From Lingula anatina (Eukaryota > Brachiopoda > Lingulata > Lingulida > Lingulidae), in contig NW_019774269.1 in NCBI RefSeq assembly GCF_001039355.2, positions 361,251 to 384,603 on the forward strand: 23,353 bases of DNA, read 5' to 3'. Position numbers and translations under genes: made by a program. This document shows positions 12,058 through 21,888 of the stretch, piece after piece. The notes under the pieces were generated by a model. That model searched no databases and had not been told where the DNA came from. It worked only from the letters and a program-made list of their open reading frames with translations. Position 1 is the stretch's first letter, and each line of letters begins with the position of its first letter.

Positions 12058-12423
12058 AACGAAGACACACTGTGCAAACAATTAACCTATATATACGTGC
12101 AAAACAAATCTGTTGTCTTATTAAGCGAGTACTTTCGTAAAATCATAAGCCTCGAATTCTTCCCCCATGTCATGAGTACTGAATTGAACGTTATCGTATA
12201 TAACAAAGTGACATTTATACCAGGAGTTTCAATCAGGAGGTCATACTGTATATTCCGCACATACTCTGTAGTGATTTTCGAGCCGTTGTAATGATCATAT
12301 TATTCGAAGCGGTTTCTCGCTGTGGTTATACACTTTCGGTTTTTGCATTGACATGTTTTCAGATACTGCCCTTGCAAAAAAGGACCACAACATTACATAA
12401 GATACAGGTATGTTCACGTTTAA

Positions 12424-12638
12424 GGGCGTATTCCCATAGATTTTAGAACGATCTATCCCCGTGGGGAGTCTCACTAGATTACTGTCAGATAATCCGGCTT
12501 AAATGTCCGTCCTGCCTACTACAAGCTGTAAGGGGGTAATTAACTTTCGTGCCCGCTCGGCTGACAGCTATTTAGCGTGAACTCCCAGGGAGTTAGGTCG
12601 ATCTAGTTTGGATCGATCTAATCTCTGGGAATGGGGCC
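12424..12638. mobile_element. 215-bp MITE-like element, TAA target duplication (PIF/Harbinger-like)
   Basis: The left end GGGCGTATTCCCATAGATT and the reverse complement of the right end (GGCCCCATTCCCAGAGATT) align. Imperfect inverted similarity continues through ATCGATC/AACGATC words to a shared CTGTCAG about 60-90 bp inside. TAA flanks both sides (12421-12423 and 12639-12641). The right arm also folds on itself at about 12582-12630. No coding frame is present. Confidence 0.7.
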
Positions 12639-13875
12639 TAAGAGTTATATACCAGTTTTCAAAGGTGTACAAGAGTGAGAACTGTGGTTTGCTTAGCTTT
12701 AATGATAATTTTATTCCTGCCTGGTATCCTGGGTCTTTGTTAGCTTTCTTATTTGATAAATATATAATCTCTTTTTTTATTGTCATGGAGCACAACAAAA
12801 AGTAAATTTAAGAAAACTTCAACGTTTAGTCATAAATAATCAAAATTTAGATTGTCGGGGTTATTTAATAAACGGAATAGTAAAAAAACCAATTACTTGT
12901 ATATATGATTTTGTGAGAGATTCATTCATATTCCTATGTTTCCCCAGACCTTATAACATCAGAAACGTTTTAATCGGTCAATATACTATACTAGTATATC
13001 AATGGTCAGTTCGGTGAGCATACATGTATAAATGCTGATGTTTGGCTGCACCACATGTCAGGAGGAAAACCGTTGACAGATTTGCTGTACGTCTCAAAGT
13101 AAGGTCCCTTCACAGCTCGACTCTGCCATCGCTTAGACTTCTACTAGAATTTGCAATGTCATGTACATGGTCAGGAGAATGCCTCGGCTCACATAGAGAC
13201 ATCCCGTGTACTGGTGCAATGGTGGTGCATAAGTGATCACAAAATATGTACAGTGTATATTGGTTAGTTAGTGAGAAGCGTTTATATTAGTGACCACAAA
13301 GCCCACTGACTTTTACCAAAACGGGGAAAAATTTTATACGCTATGTACAGGAAATTGATGTGCCGGGATTATAAACTTAGATTCTCAAAGACAAATTATT
13401 CCCTGAGCACAATCGACTTTTTTTGAAATGCCTTTTTATCAACTACGATATTAAATTGCACTTAAACGAAGTTCTTTAAAATGTGTTTTAAAATTAAAAT
13501 TAATATACATAATTTTATAATAATAAAATTTATTATTATTATTATTATAATGAAATGCACATTTTTAAGAGAGGGGAGTGGTCGGTCCTTCAAATACGCT
13601 GTAATTAAACCTCATGGAAAAAATACCAACGCATACTACATGTATTAAAAAGGTAATTAACTGAGGCCTGAAATTTCCCCAGCATTATTATCCTGATGGG
13701 ATACAACTGTAGGACCAGTAGGAAGGTCCAGTCTGCTTTGCCTGGTGACAGGTAAATATGGTCCCCTCCAATAGCTGCGTTATACCTGTACTAATGTTTG
13801 TACATAAATTATAATGGTCGCATGTCAGCTTATATATAAATTCATCGACTGAGTTTTTGGATAATACGGGTTGAT

Positions 13876-14217
13876 ATATTTGACGGTGGTCTTTGGTTGA
13901 ATGCTTATCCATGTAAGTATATGCACTACCAATAAACGTGCTTGGAAAACTTCGTTCCGGCACGTATTATTCGAGCCTTTCAACAAAACCGTACCATATG
14001 AAACGTCACAATAGAGGGGTACAGGTTCAGGCGACCCCTTCCTTTTGAAAACAAAATATTTGACCTGGTCTCTGGTTGAATGATTATACACGTACAGTAC
14101 GTATATGCACCGGCTTGGGAAAATTCGTTCCTATATTATTCCTTTCAACAAATAGGAAGTAATCATGTGAAGCAATAGAGGTGCAGGCGACCACTCTTTT
14201 TTGAAATAAAAAATGGG
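13876..14217. repeat. Direct tandem duplication, 180-bp period, upstream of gene 3
   Basis: Copy 1 (13876-14055) and copy 2 (14056 to about 14217) both start ATATTTGAC. They share TGGTTGAATG, a central TATATGCAC, TTCGTTCC, CCTTTCAACAAA, CAATAGAGG and CAGGCGACC in the same order. Copy 2 is slightly shorter. The copies are diverged by many substitutions, so the duplication is not recent. Confidence 0.8.
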
Positions 14218-14343
14218 CAATTTATCCCACGTTGAAGCCAAAAAAAATAATAAAAATAAAAATAAATAAAATAAATAAAATAAATAAATAAATAAAAAAT
14301 AAGAAAAAAGACCGAAAAGAAATGCTACTGTAAATTTGCGTTT

Positions 14344-14505
14344 CATTTTAAAAGCGCCCCTTTCATGGCGTGTTGCAATAATAAAAGAAAACGTGTATTT
14401 CACATGGAGCAATGCCTTGCAGCACGTGACAAATTTGACCTTGCCCAGAGGTGACCGTACTGGTATGAAGTGTGAGCAGTATATCGCTTCTGCAATACTT
14501 GTATT
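14344..14505 (+). promoter_or_regulatory. Conserved upstream blocks of gene 3 (candidate promoter)
   Basis: Counterparts of the gene 2 blocks are CATTTTAAAAGCGCCCCT (14344-14361), TGTTGCAATAATAAAA (14371-14386) and GCAATACTTGTATT (14492-14505). Block-to-ATG distances are 236 and 92 nt for the first and last, against 249 and 98 in gene 2. Confidence 0.5.
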
Positions 14506-14596
14506 TACATTGTACTGGTAGACGTGGTACATATTGTGATAGAAGGTGATCTTACGCCACCGTCAAGAACTTCCCAGTCGATACCACGGAGCCCAA

Positions 14597-17500
14597 ATGG
14601 CCAACGTCGTGGAGAATGTCTTCGAGTTGTTTTCCAATGTCGGTCTGCCGACTGTTTTGATATTCGTGGTAGTGCTGTTGTCAAGTCTGTGGATGCTGTC
14701 GTCGAGGAATCCTCGGGTGAACTGGCCGCCCGGACCTGTCTGTTTCCCCGTGGTGGGATGTCTCCCACAGATGATGATCAGCGGTAGGAGAAGACAACCG
14801 ACAGATTTTCTTCCATGGTATGATACGTACGGAGATATCATGCACGTCAAACTTGGCGAACAACACATGATAATGCTGGGGACTTATGAGCTGATCCAAG
14901 AGGCTTTCGTGAAGAATGCAGCCACAGTCAGTGCTAGACCTACATGGATATATCTTGTAAAGCACATAGTCGGAAAGGACGGTAATTTACTGATTTCATC
15001 ATCTCTGAATGGCATCAGGGGCGGATCCAGAAATATTTTCTGACAGTCTTCCATATTATATTTGTTGGTCCATCCTCCATTTTTTGACCGTTTTCCGACA
15101 GAAAAAATTAGATACCTGTCAATGTAAACTTGAAAATATGACCGTCTTCCGGAAGACCCAGAAGACGGCCTAAATCCGCCCCTGGGTATTATATATGTAT
15201 GGACACTTTCCCAACATATAGGCACATACAAAGTATTCACAACTGCGGAGCAAAGATTTTGGTAGTGATGCACGGGTGAGGGGATCGGGGTCACCGAAAT
15301 AAAAAAAAAATCAAACAGCAGACAAGGTTACCTTTGGTATATAATATGTTTAGCACGGGGATGGTACATTACTGTCTCGCTTTGCTAGTTTTACTTTTTA
15401 AAGAGGGTCAAGACATGCTTGAGAAGCTATAATTAAGGGAAAGGCAGGTGCCCGTTGTGCCCCCTGCTAACAAGTACAGTACACTTGTACTCGAGCCTCG
15501 TGACCCATGACCTGATATCTTGTAAGCAGAAGTAGGTTATGTCAACTCAGATTTGACAGAGAAAGTAACGACTGAAACATTGCCTTATTATTTACATTCC
15601 ATTATAAACACCGAGTACTGCGTATTTTATTGTGGCTGTACTAGTGTAATGGGGGTCATTCCACGGTGCAAATTTAGCCTTAATTGCGACTTGGCGTTAT
15701 GGTCAAGTACGGTTGGGCGGGGTTGAGAGGAGAATGGGGATCCTGTCAATTTTAAAGGTCCACTGAAGGGAAGTGAATACTTACGAATGGGCATTGGTTG
15801 CCATCTTTGCGATGCCCTGATTTAGAATATTATATAAAGTTAAATTATGCGGATCTTGCAATATCCCGTTATGTGTTTAGTTCATGACTCTGACTGAGTA
15901 ATGAAATTAGTCACTTTCTGAAGAAACGTATTGTAAAAAGATATGTCTTGGTCGGTGTGAATTGTAAAAGCAGCTGAACTCTACTTTACATGTTGTGCAT
16001 TTGTATATGTGTATTCTATTAGATAACATGTAAAAATATTTAGTAATAACAAAATGATATGTTAACTGCAGGGTCTGGAGTTATCTTTAAATCCGGGCAC
16101 AAATGGAAAGAACTGAGGAGATTCACGCTCTCGTCTCTTCGAGATCTCGGCCTCGGGAGAAAAAGTTTACAAGAGAGAATTCAGGATGAGGCAAGATACT
16201 TGGTGCAAAACATTGAAGATGAAAATGGAAAAACTTTCTCTCCAAAAGAAAGGGTTGGGCACGCTGTCAGCAACATTATTTCAACCATTGTGTTTGGAGC
16301 TAGGTAAGCGGAAAGCTTTCTACATATCCTTATTAGTCCAGTCGTCATTTAGGGTATAGTAAATATGTGTAATTTATGAATAAAGCGATTATTTACCTTT
16401 CATTGTATATGAACTCATACGAGTGGATTTGATTTAACAAAAAAAAAAAAAAAAAAAAAAAAAAATGATAAACTAGAGGCAAAATCTAGGGCTGAAAGCT
16501 AGTCGTTGGTAAAGGTAAGCATAACATTGATATAGATTTTTTTACAGAAGGCATTCCAAAGTACTTTAAATCTGAAACACCGAGCAGTTATGTACTTTAA
16601 TTTTTTTAAATTACTCCACCGTGTTGAAATGTCTCATTAACTCAGTGTATATTATCTTGATAATTCAAATAGCTACAATTCAGTTAAACTTAATATTTGA
16701 AAAGTGACCTTTTGCTTAAAATAATTCCAGATATGACTATAATGAAACCCCAGAAATGCTGTCAGTTTTAGAACAATCTTTAAAAATTGGCCAGGGATCA
16801 CTGACCCTGACTGACTTGGCGCGTTTCTTTTTACCGGTAAAAATTGAATGATTTGTTACATTTATCTTTGTGAAGGTTTTAAATTAAATTTTATATGTTA
16901 TTAAACAATATTATATTTTGTCGTTACAAGTTATTCACTTTCAACTTCTATTAGCGATTTGAGCATTGTAATTATATAAAAAATTGTATCAGAAAATATA
17001 GTGAATTTTGCTTTACACAGATTAATATAGATAAATCTCTTTCAGGTTAAAAAGATATTGGCTCTTTGTGACAAGTTTTATAGTTTGGTACGACAAGAAG
17101 TCGATCGACACCGCCAGTCCTTCGATCCAAATGACATCCGGGACTTCATTGACCTCTACATAAAGGTCACCCAGGATGGACATGATCCCGAGGTCTACAC
17201 AGGCATGTGACTGTCAAAGAACCTGGAGATCTAACCCTCACTTGTTTTGATTTATTTACGAGACGATTTTTAAAACACTTAGTCCATATCACCCGATCAA
17301 CAAATAGAAAAGTTTCAATCATCAGCGACCGATCTACCTAAAATGAGTATATACCTACCTAAAGTGTGTAGGCCTATATACATACCTAAAGTGTGTAGGC
17401 CTATATACCTACCTAAAGTGTGTATATAAATACACGAGTGCAATCAGACATACACATGCGAGCACGTGGTTTAGTTAATTTGGTCGTGAGTAAGAGTTCA

Positions 17501-19123
17501 CGTACACCCACCCCGACCTCCTTAAAATATTCATTTGATATAAATTTCAGAATGGAACGTATTCCGCATCATTGTTGATCTATATTTGGCTGGCACGGAA
17601 ACCACTGCTAACACTTTGAGATGGTCCCTGGTTCATATGGTAAATCATCCGGACGTTCAGAAGAGGGTGCAGCAGGAAATTGATCAGGTAACAACGTAAA
17701 CAACGTAACGACGGGAAAATGATAGCCAGAGAGCAAGATTACCAGTAGAGGAGTTTGCTTCCTATTATNGGCCCTATATACCTACCTAAAGTGTGTAGGC
17801 CTATATACATACCTTAAGTGTGTAGGCCTATATACCTACCTAAAGTGTGTATATAAATACACGAGTGCAATCAGACATACACATGCGAGCACGTGGTTTA
17901 GTTAATTTGGTCGTGAGTAAGAGTTCACGTACACCCACCCCGACCTCCTTAAAATATTCATTTGATATAAATTTCAGAATGGAACGTATTCCGCATCATT
18001 GTTGATCTATATTTGGCTGGCACGGAAACCACTGCTAACACTTTGAGATGGTCCCTGGTTCATATGGTAAATCATCCGGACGTTCAGAAGAGGGTGCAGC
18101 AGGAAATTGATCAGGTAACAACGTAAAGATTACCAGTAGAGGAGTTGGCTTCCTATTATATTATCCATCTGAGAAAATTCTATCCAAGCAATAAATCATG
18201 ATACCAGCAAAAGTATAGTGATTTTTGATAAATATGTTTAATTTACTTTAAGGTCATAGGTCAAGGTCGTGTTGCCAACATGGAGGACAAGGCCAGGATG
18301 CCATTCACGGAAGCGACCGTATTGGAGGTCTTTCGTATGTCCCCAGTTGGTCAGTAAATTTTGCCTAAATAATAAAAAAAAAATGTTCATTACACAGACA
18401 GTGTATTACAAACAAACGTGTTCGTAATATTGTTGGACAAGTAGAGTTATTGGCCTAATTTAGACATTTAAGGATACACTATGAGCCGAGTGCGTCTGAT
18501 GCCTTTGTGACAAAAGAAAATTTTCCAGGTGTTTCTCCTGTAAAAGATCCATTATTTGTCTGTTTAAGATAAAAAATCTATTTTCTTCCATGCTATCAGC
18601 CCCCCCTTGGAGTTCCCCATGCCACCAGTGAAACTACAATTTTGGCGGGATACACCATTCCCAAGGACACCATGATAGTGGCAGATTTCTACCGTATTCT
18701 TCACGATGAAAATAACTTCCAGGATCCTTACAAGTTCAAACCAGAAAGATGGCTGGATGGCGATGGTAAAGTGACCAAGTCGGACAAAATGATACCGTTT
18801 TCCATCGGTGCGTTGCTTTACGTTAGACATAGTATACAGCACATCAGCAACGATGTTAAAATCACTCAAGAATTGTGCAGATGTACTGATAAAGTGCACA
18901 TTTATAGTTGTATAAAAGACGACGAGCAATTCATCCCCGGTTGCGGGGCTACAGTGGGTCGAAATACTCCCTAAGATCCGGTGTCTTTCCTGAAATAAAT
19001 GCGTCCCATTTCAGACGAAGCATGCATCTTGTCTACCTAAACCAAGTAAAACTAGTGTAAAAAAGTTAACTTTAAAGTACGAAATGCCTATATGGTTTTA
19101 CTGTATTAAATCTTTTTTTGTAT

Positions 19124-19154
<31 letters not shown>

Positions 19155-19342
19155 TTTTAGGACCCCGTGTTTGCCTGGGAAAGGGACTGGCTGAAATGGA
19201 ATTATTCATTTTCCTGACCACGTTGCTTCAGAATTTTACCTTTAAGGTTCCAGAGGGCGAGAAACCACCCGATGGAGTGGAAGGTTTCTACGCTGACGCT
19301 TTTGCACCACGCATCTATAACGTGTGCGCTGTTAGACGTTAG
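14597..19342 (+). CDS. Cytochrome P450, CYP2-like (clan 2), gene 3; frame interrupted as assembled
   Basis: Exons are 14597-14981, 16072-16303, 16731-16836, 17046-17202, then exon 5 in two identical copies (17551-17687 and 17978-18114), 18253-18349, 18600-18807 and 19161-19342. Motifs match gene 2: an N-terminal hydrophobic anchor, WKELRR, AGTETT, EVFR, FKPERW, PFSIGPRVCLG. There are three oddities. Exon 4 ends at a GC donor (AG|GCATGT). Exon 5 is duplicated around the N at 17769, and because it is 137 nt, using both copies would break the frame. Exon 7 has 208 nt instead of 207, from an extra C in the run right after its acceptor. With one exon 5 and the C-run corrected, the length would equal the 500 aa of gene 2. 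It could be a functional gene with assembly errors or a young pseudogene; I favour the former. Confidence 0.85.
15016..15184. mobile_element. 169-bp hAT-like MITE in gene 3 intron 1
   Basis: It begins CAGGGGCGGATCCAG and ends TAAATCCGCCCCTG, giving 11-bp perfect terminal inverted repeats (CAGGGGCGGAT). Flanking 5-bp sequences are GGCAT (15011-15015) and GGTAT (15185-15189), one mismatch apart. The corresponding part of gene 2 intron 1 (about 7860-7900) lacks the insert. The same family occurs at 19724-19819. Confidence 0.75.
16439..16465. repeat. Poly-A tract in gene 3 intron 2
   Basis: A run of about 26 A after GATTTAAC. No element is recognisable upstream of it, so it is reported only as a homopolymer. 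Confidence 0.8.
17348..17428 (+). repeat. 27-bp minisatellite, three units, in gene 3 intron 4
   Basis: Three consecutive units built on TATATACCTACC followed by TAAAGTGTGTAGGCC, period 27. The same array reappears at 17775-17855 in the second copy of this segment, directly after the N. Such an array at a contig end can confuse an assembler. Confidence 0.85.
17769..17769. other. Unresolved base (N), probable contig or haplotype join
   Basis: This is the only ambiguous base in the window. It lies exactly between the two copies of the exon-5 segment, which suggests a join rather than an isolated base-calling failure. Confidence 0.8.
17978..18114 (+). other. Second copy of gene 3 exon 5 (I-helix exon) with flanking intron
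   Basis: The segment 17775 to about 18160 repeats 17348-17768 at an offset of 427 bp. It includes the end of intron 4, the whole 137-nt exon 5 and the start of intron 5. The exon copies are identical. The introns differ by a few substitutions and a roughly 40-bp indel just after the exon. A lone N at 17769 sits at the junction. This is the pattern of two alleles joined end to end in assembly, although a real tandem exon duplication is not excluded. Confidence 0.9.
19120..19157. repeat. TTTA microsatellite serving as the pyrimidine tract of gene 3 exon 8
   Basis: Repeated TATT/TTTA units run into the TTTTAG acceptor at 19160. The paralogues have ordinary T-rich acceptors here (TTTATTTCAG in gene 1, ATTTTTCAG in gene 2). 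Confidence 0.85.
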
Positions 19343-19364
19343 AATGAAGACGCACAGCGCAAAC

Positions 19365-19370
19365 AATAAA
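19365..19370 (+). terminator. Candidate polyadenylation signal AATAAA of gene 3
   Basis: The first canonical AATAAA after the gene 3 stop codon, only 23 nt downstream, inside AAACAATAAACTT. The same place in gene 2 reads AAACAATTAACCT, with the hexamer lost, and gene 1 has no equivalent. Such a short 3' UTR is unusual, so a more distal site is possible. Confidence 0.4.
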
Positions 19371-19723
19371 CTTACATGCGTGGAAAACGGCATCCATTAT
19401 CTTTAAAGATGCATATTAAGGCAGTAGTTACACTGTATAATATAATTGGCATCTTGATTGCTTTCCACGTGATCTGAACACTAAATTGAATGTAATAGTT
19501 GATAACCAAGTATATTGGTTTGAAAACAGGAAGCCATATACACTGTATCTATTTTTAACAGATTTACGAAAGGACCGTCTTCTATCGTTTTCATTCTTAC
19601 TTAGGGCACATGGAAGTATTTTTAAAATGCCGTCTCGCTCCACTCACTATTTTGCCTTTTAGACTTTGTACACACTCAATTATTGGCCTTTGCCAAGGTT
19701 TCTTCAAAGGAGGTTTGTTTATC

Positions 19724-19819
19724 CAGGGGCGGATCCAGAGATATTTTCTGACAGTCTTCCAAATTACCATCTGACATGTAAACTTGAAAAACACAGAAGA
19801 CGGACTCAATTCGCCCCTG
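19724..19819. mobile_element. 96-bp deleted copy of the same hAT-like MITE
   Basis: It begins CAGGGGCGGATCCAGAGAT and ends TTCGCCCCTG. Interior words (ATTTTCTGACAGTCTTCC, TGTAAACTTGAAAA, AGAAGACGG) match the copy at 15016-15184, but about 70 bp of the middle are missing. Flanks are a perfect 5-bp duplication, TTATC (19719-19723 and 19820-19824). Confidence 0.78.
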
Positions 19820-20105
19820 TTATCTACCTACCTTACCTATTCATGTCATACCTTCGGAACTGAACCGAAAGTCAACCTTATGACTCGACAATGTTCAATC
19901 TTTATCTTTATAATAATAACAAACATTACCAATTTGCATTATTTTTACATTATTCTATGTTCAAAGTAGGCTGTAGTAATAGCGTTCTTATTTTCAGTGC
20001 TGGAATTGTTTGTCAAGTCTGTTTCATGGAGCGATAGACCTTGATTCTCGGTGCTACAGCGATGGATTTCTTTAATAAAACCAGAAAAGCACTCCGAGAG
20101 CGCAG

Positions 20106-20313
20106 ACCTCCGCCAAGGCAGCGATTTTTTATTATTATTGATTATTGATTGATTATTGATCGGGAACACCACCAAAAGCTTATCACTTCTTAGTTAATCC
20201 ATTTCCCACCTAACCTGAAAATTTCATCAGAATCGGTCCATCACTTCTTGAGTTATGTTGATGACAAACAAACAGACAGACAGGGGTGAAAACATAACCT
20301 CCTTGGCGGAGGT
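20106..20313. mobile_element. 208-bp interspersed repeat with ACCTCCGCCAAGG inverted ends
   Basis: ACCTCCGCCAAGG at 20106-20118 is the exact reverse complement of CCTTGGCGGAGGT at 20301-20313. Between them lie a TTATTGAT-rich stretch and the words GAAAATTTCATCAGAATCGG, GAGTTATGTTGATGACAAAC and AGACAGACAGGGGTGAAAAC. I recognise this arrangement from repeats dispersed in many invertebrate and fish genomes, without a secure family name. No clear target duplication is seen. Confidence 0.6.
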
Positions 20314-21851
20314 AATCAAACTTGTTCTGCATTTTTGTTTCTTAAATCCTTTATTTTATCAAGTTTCGCATATCAGGTTAAGATGATAACGGTTTTATTA
20401 ACTGTGGAACCCAAAAATTGACATCTACATGAAACTTCGTGATTTTCTCTTTTCGTTTCCACTATAATTTTGCGGAATAAGTACAAATATCTCCAAAGTA
20501 AGTCCACAGTAGAACACGTTGGTCGGGTCAATTAAAAGGATAACAACTGTTCAATTTGGCAAAAAAAAAAAAGAATTTTACTAGGGTAAATGACAATTTC
20601 CCCATACTTACAAATGGTTAATGAATTCATTTACAATCAGAGTTAGTCCCTTTTTTTTTTCTAAAAAGTTTTTTTTATTTACTCTGTATAGCCATCTATG
20701 GAGGTCACATGGTCCGAAGACGAGCACAGATTTCAGAATATTTGCTACAACTACGCGTTTGTGGTAAAATAGAAAATATCATATTTATATTAATTGTTTA
20801 CAATGTTTTTATTATGAAATATAGATCTTATACGAAGAGTTGTTATCCCTTTAACTTCGCTGTAAGCGCCCTGAGAGGAAGTGCCTATGAGCACTACCCT
20901 CTACCAGGGCCGCAGTTATTCTTTTGTGAACATTTTTGCTGGGGCGTTACAGTACCGAGCTTAGCCATCTATTAAAGAGCCATATATCTGTGGATATGTG
21001 ATAAAAATCAATCTGTTGCCCTGATAGAGGGTACATGAGCATATAGTTGGGGCCTTTAACACCAGCTGCGAAGGCAGACACCGACCTCCCGCTTTAGAAG
21101 TCCCAATTTTGCCGTTTCCCCAATTTCATCAAATCTACCGTAGTTAAAAGAGTGATCAGTCTAACTTGTTGCACTTATAGACCTAAATTTGCCAGGCTAG
21201 GTGCCCAGGCCTCATTGAACCATTTCAATCAAATTGAAATAATTTACGTAATTTCAAAATTATTTCAGGTTTAGCGATGAGTGTAATTTTCAGTAGTGTA
21301 TGTACCTGTATGCGTGTTGAATAACTCTCACGTGACTAAGGAAACTCGAAAATCAATGCATTTGAACTCCTATTTACGTTTTTTTATATGCCATATCCTG
21401 TAAAATCTTCTCACTTCTTACCTATATCCACCATTCTATTCTGTTATTGTTTTGGTTTTCCTTTAATGGCGATATGACAGGAGTGGAAATCTTCTAGGGA
21501 CAGTTGTCGGTTTCCCACGAAGTTGGGAAGTTGCCGATGCCCCTCATAGGTGAGGCTAAGCTGTTACATTGAGCATTTATTATTTACCTGTAAGATATGC
21601 ATACCTGATATGAACATCAAGCTATGGTCTAATTTAGCAGATGATGAAAACCACAAGTTTAAATCTTAAGCTGTAGTCTCTGCTAGTATTCCAATCGCTG
21701 ACAATGGTAAAATTGCGTTTTAGCACAAACTGAGTCAAAAAATTTAAATCATGGGTAGCAGGCCAGCATTTGTAAATCGTAAAGTTCAAACTAGGCCGGT
21801 TTTGAACTATGAATATAATTAAGAGGTAAAGATCTCACTGTTATTTTTTTT

Positions 21852-21855
<4 letters not shown>

Positions 21856-21886
<31 letters not shown>
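21856..21886. repeat. Poly-A tract in the right-hand intergenic region
   Basis: About 30 A after TTATTTTTTTTC. It could be the tail of a retroposed element, but no body or target duplication could be recognised. Confidence 0.8.

Positions 21887-21888
<2 letters not shown>

Larger units (their letters stand above)
12058..14596. other. Spacer between genes 2 and 3
   Basis: The first 200 bp resemble the gene 3 downstream flank (for example ACTGAATTGAACG versus ACTAAATTGAATG). The stretch 13290-13500 resembles 6095-6450 (TTTTACCAAAACGG, ATTTTATACGCTA, GGGATTCTCAAA versus TAGATTCTCAAA). The 215-bp element, the 180-bp tandem repeat, an AAAT-rich tract (14246-14310) and the upstream blocks of gene 3 complete it. 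Nothing coding is supported. Confidence 0.7.

Noticed and set aside
14563-14965. Minus-strand frames opposite exon 1 of genes 2 and 3
   Set aside because: They are present in both paralogues only because the sense exon is conserved; no independent coding evidence.
17340-17900. CRISPR-like array from the repeated TATACCTACCTAAAGTGTGTAGG units
   Set aside because: The units are contiguous without spacers and lie in an animal intron; this is a minisatellite.
20709-20975. 88-codon frame
   Set aside because: It overlaps the unassigned inverted repeat, has no recognisable domain and no splice or promoter context. Isolated frames of this length are common in this AT-rich DNA.
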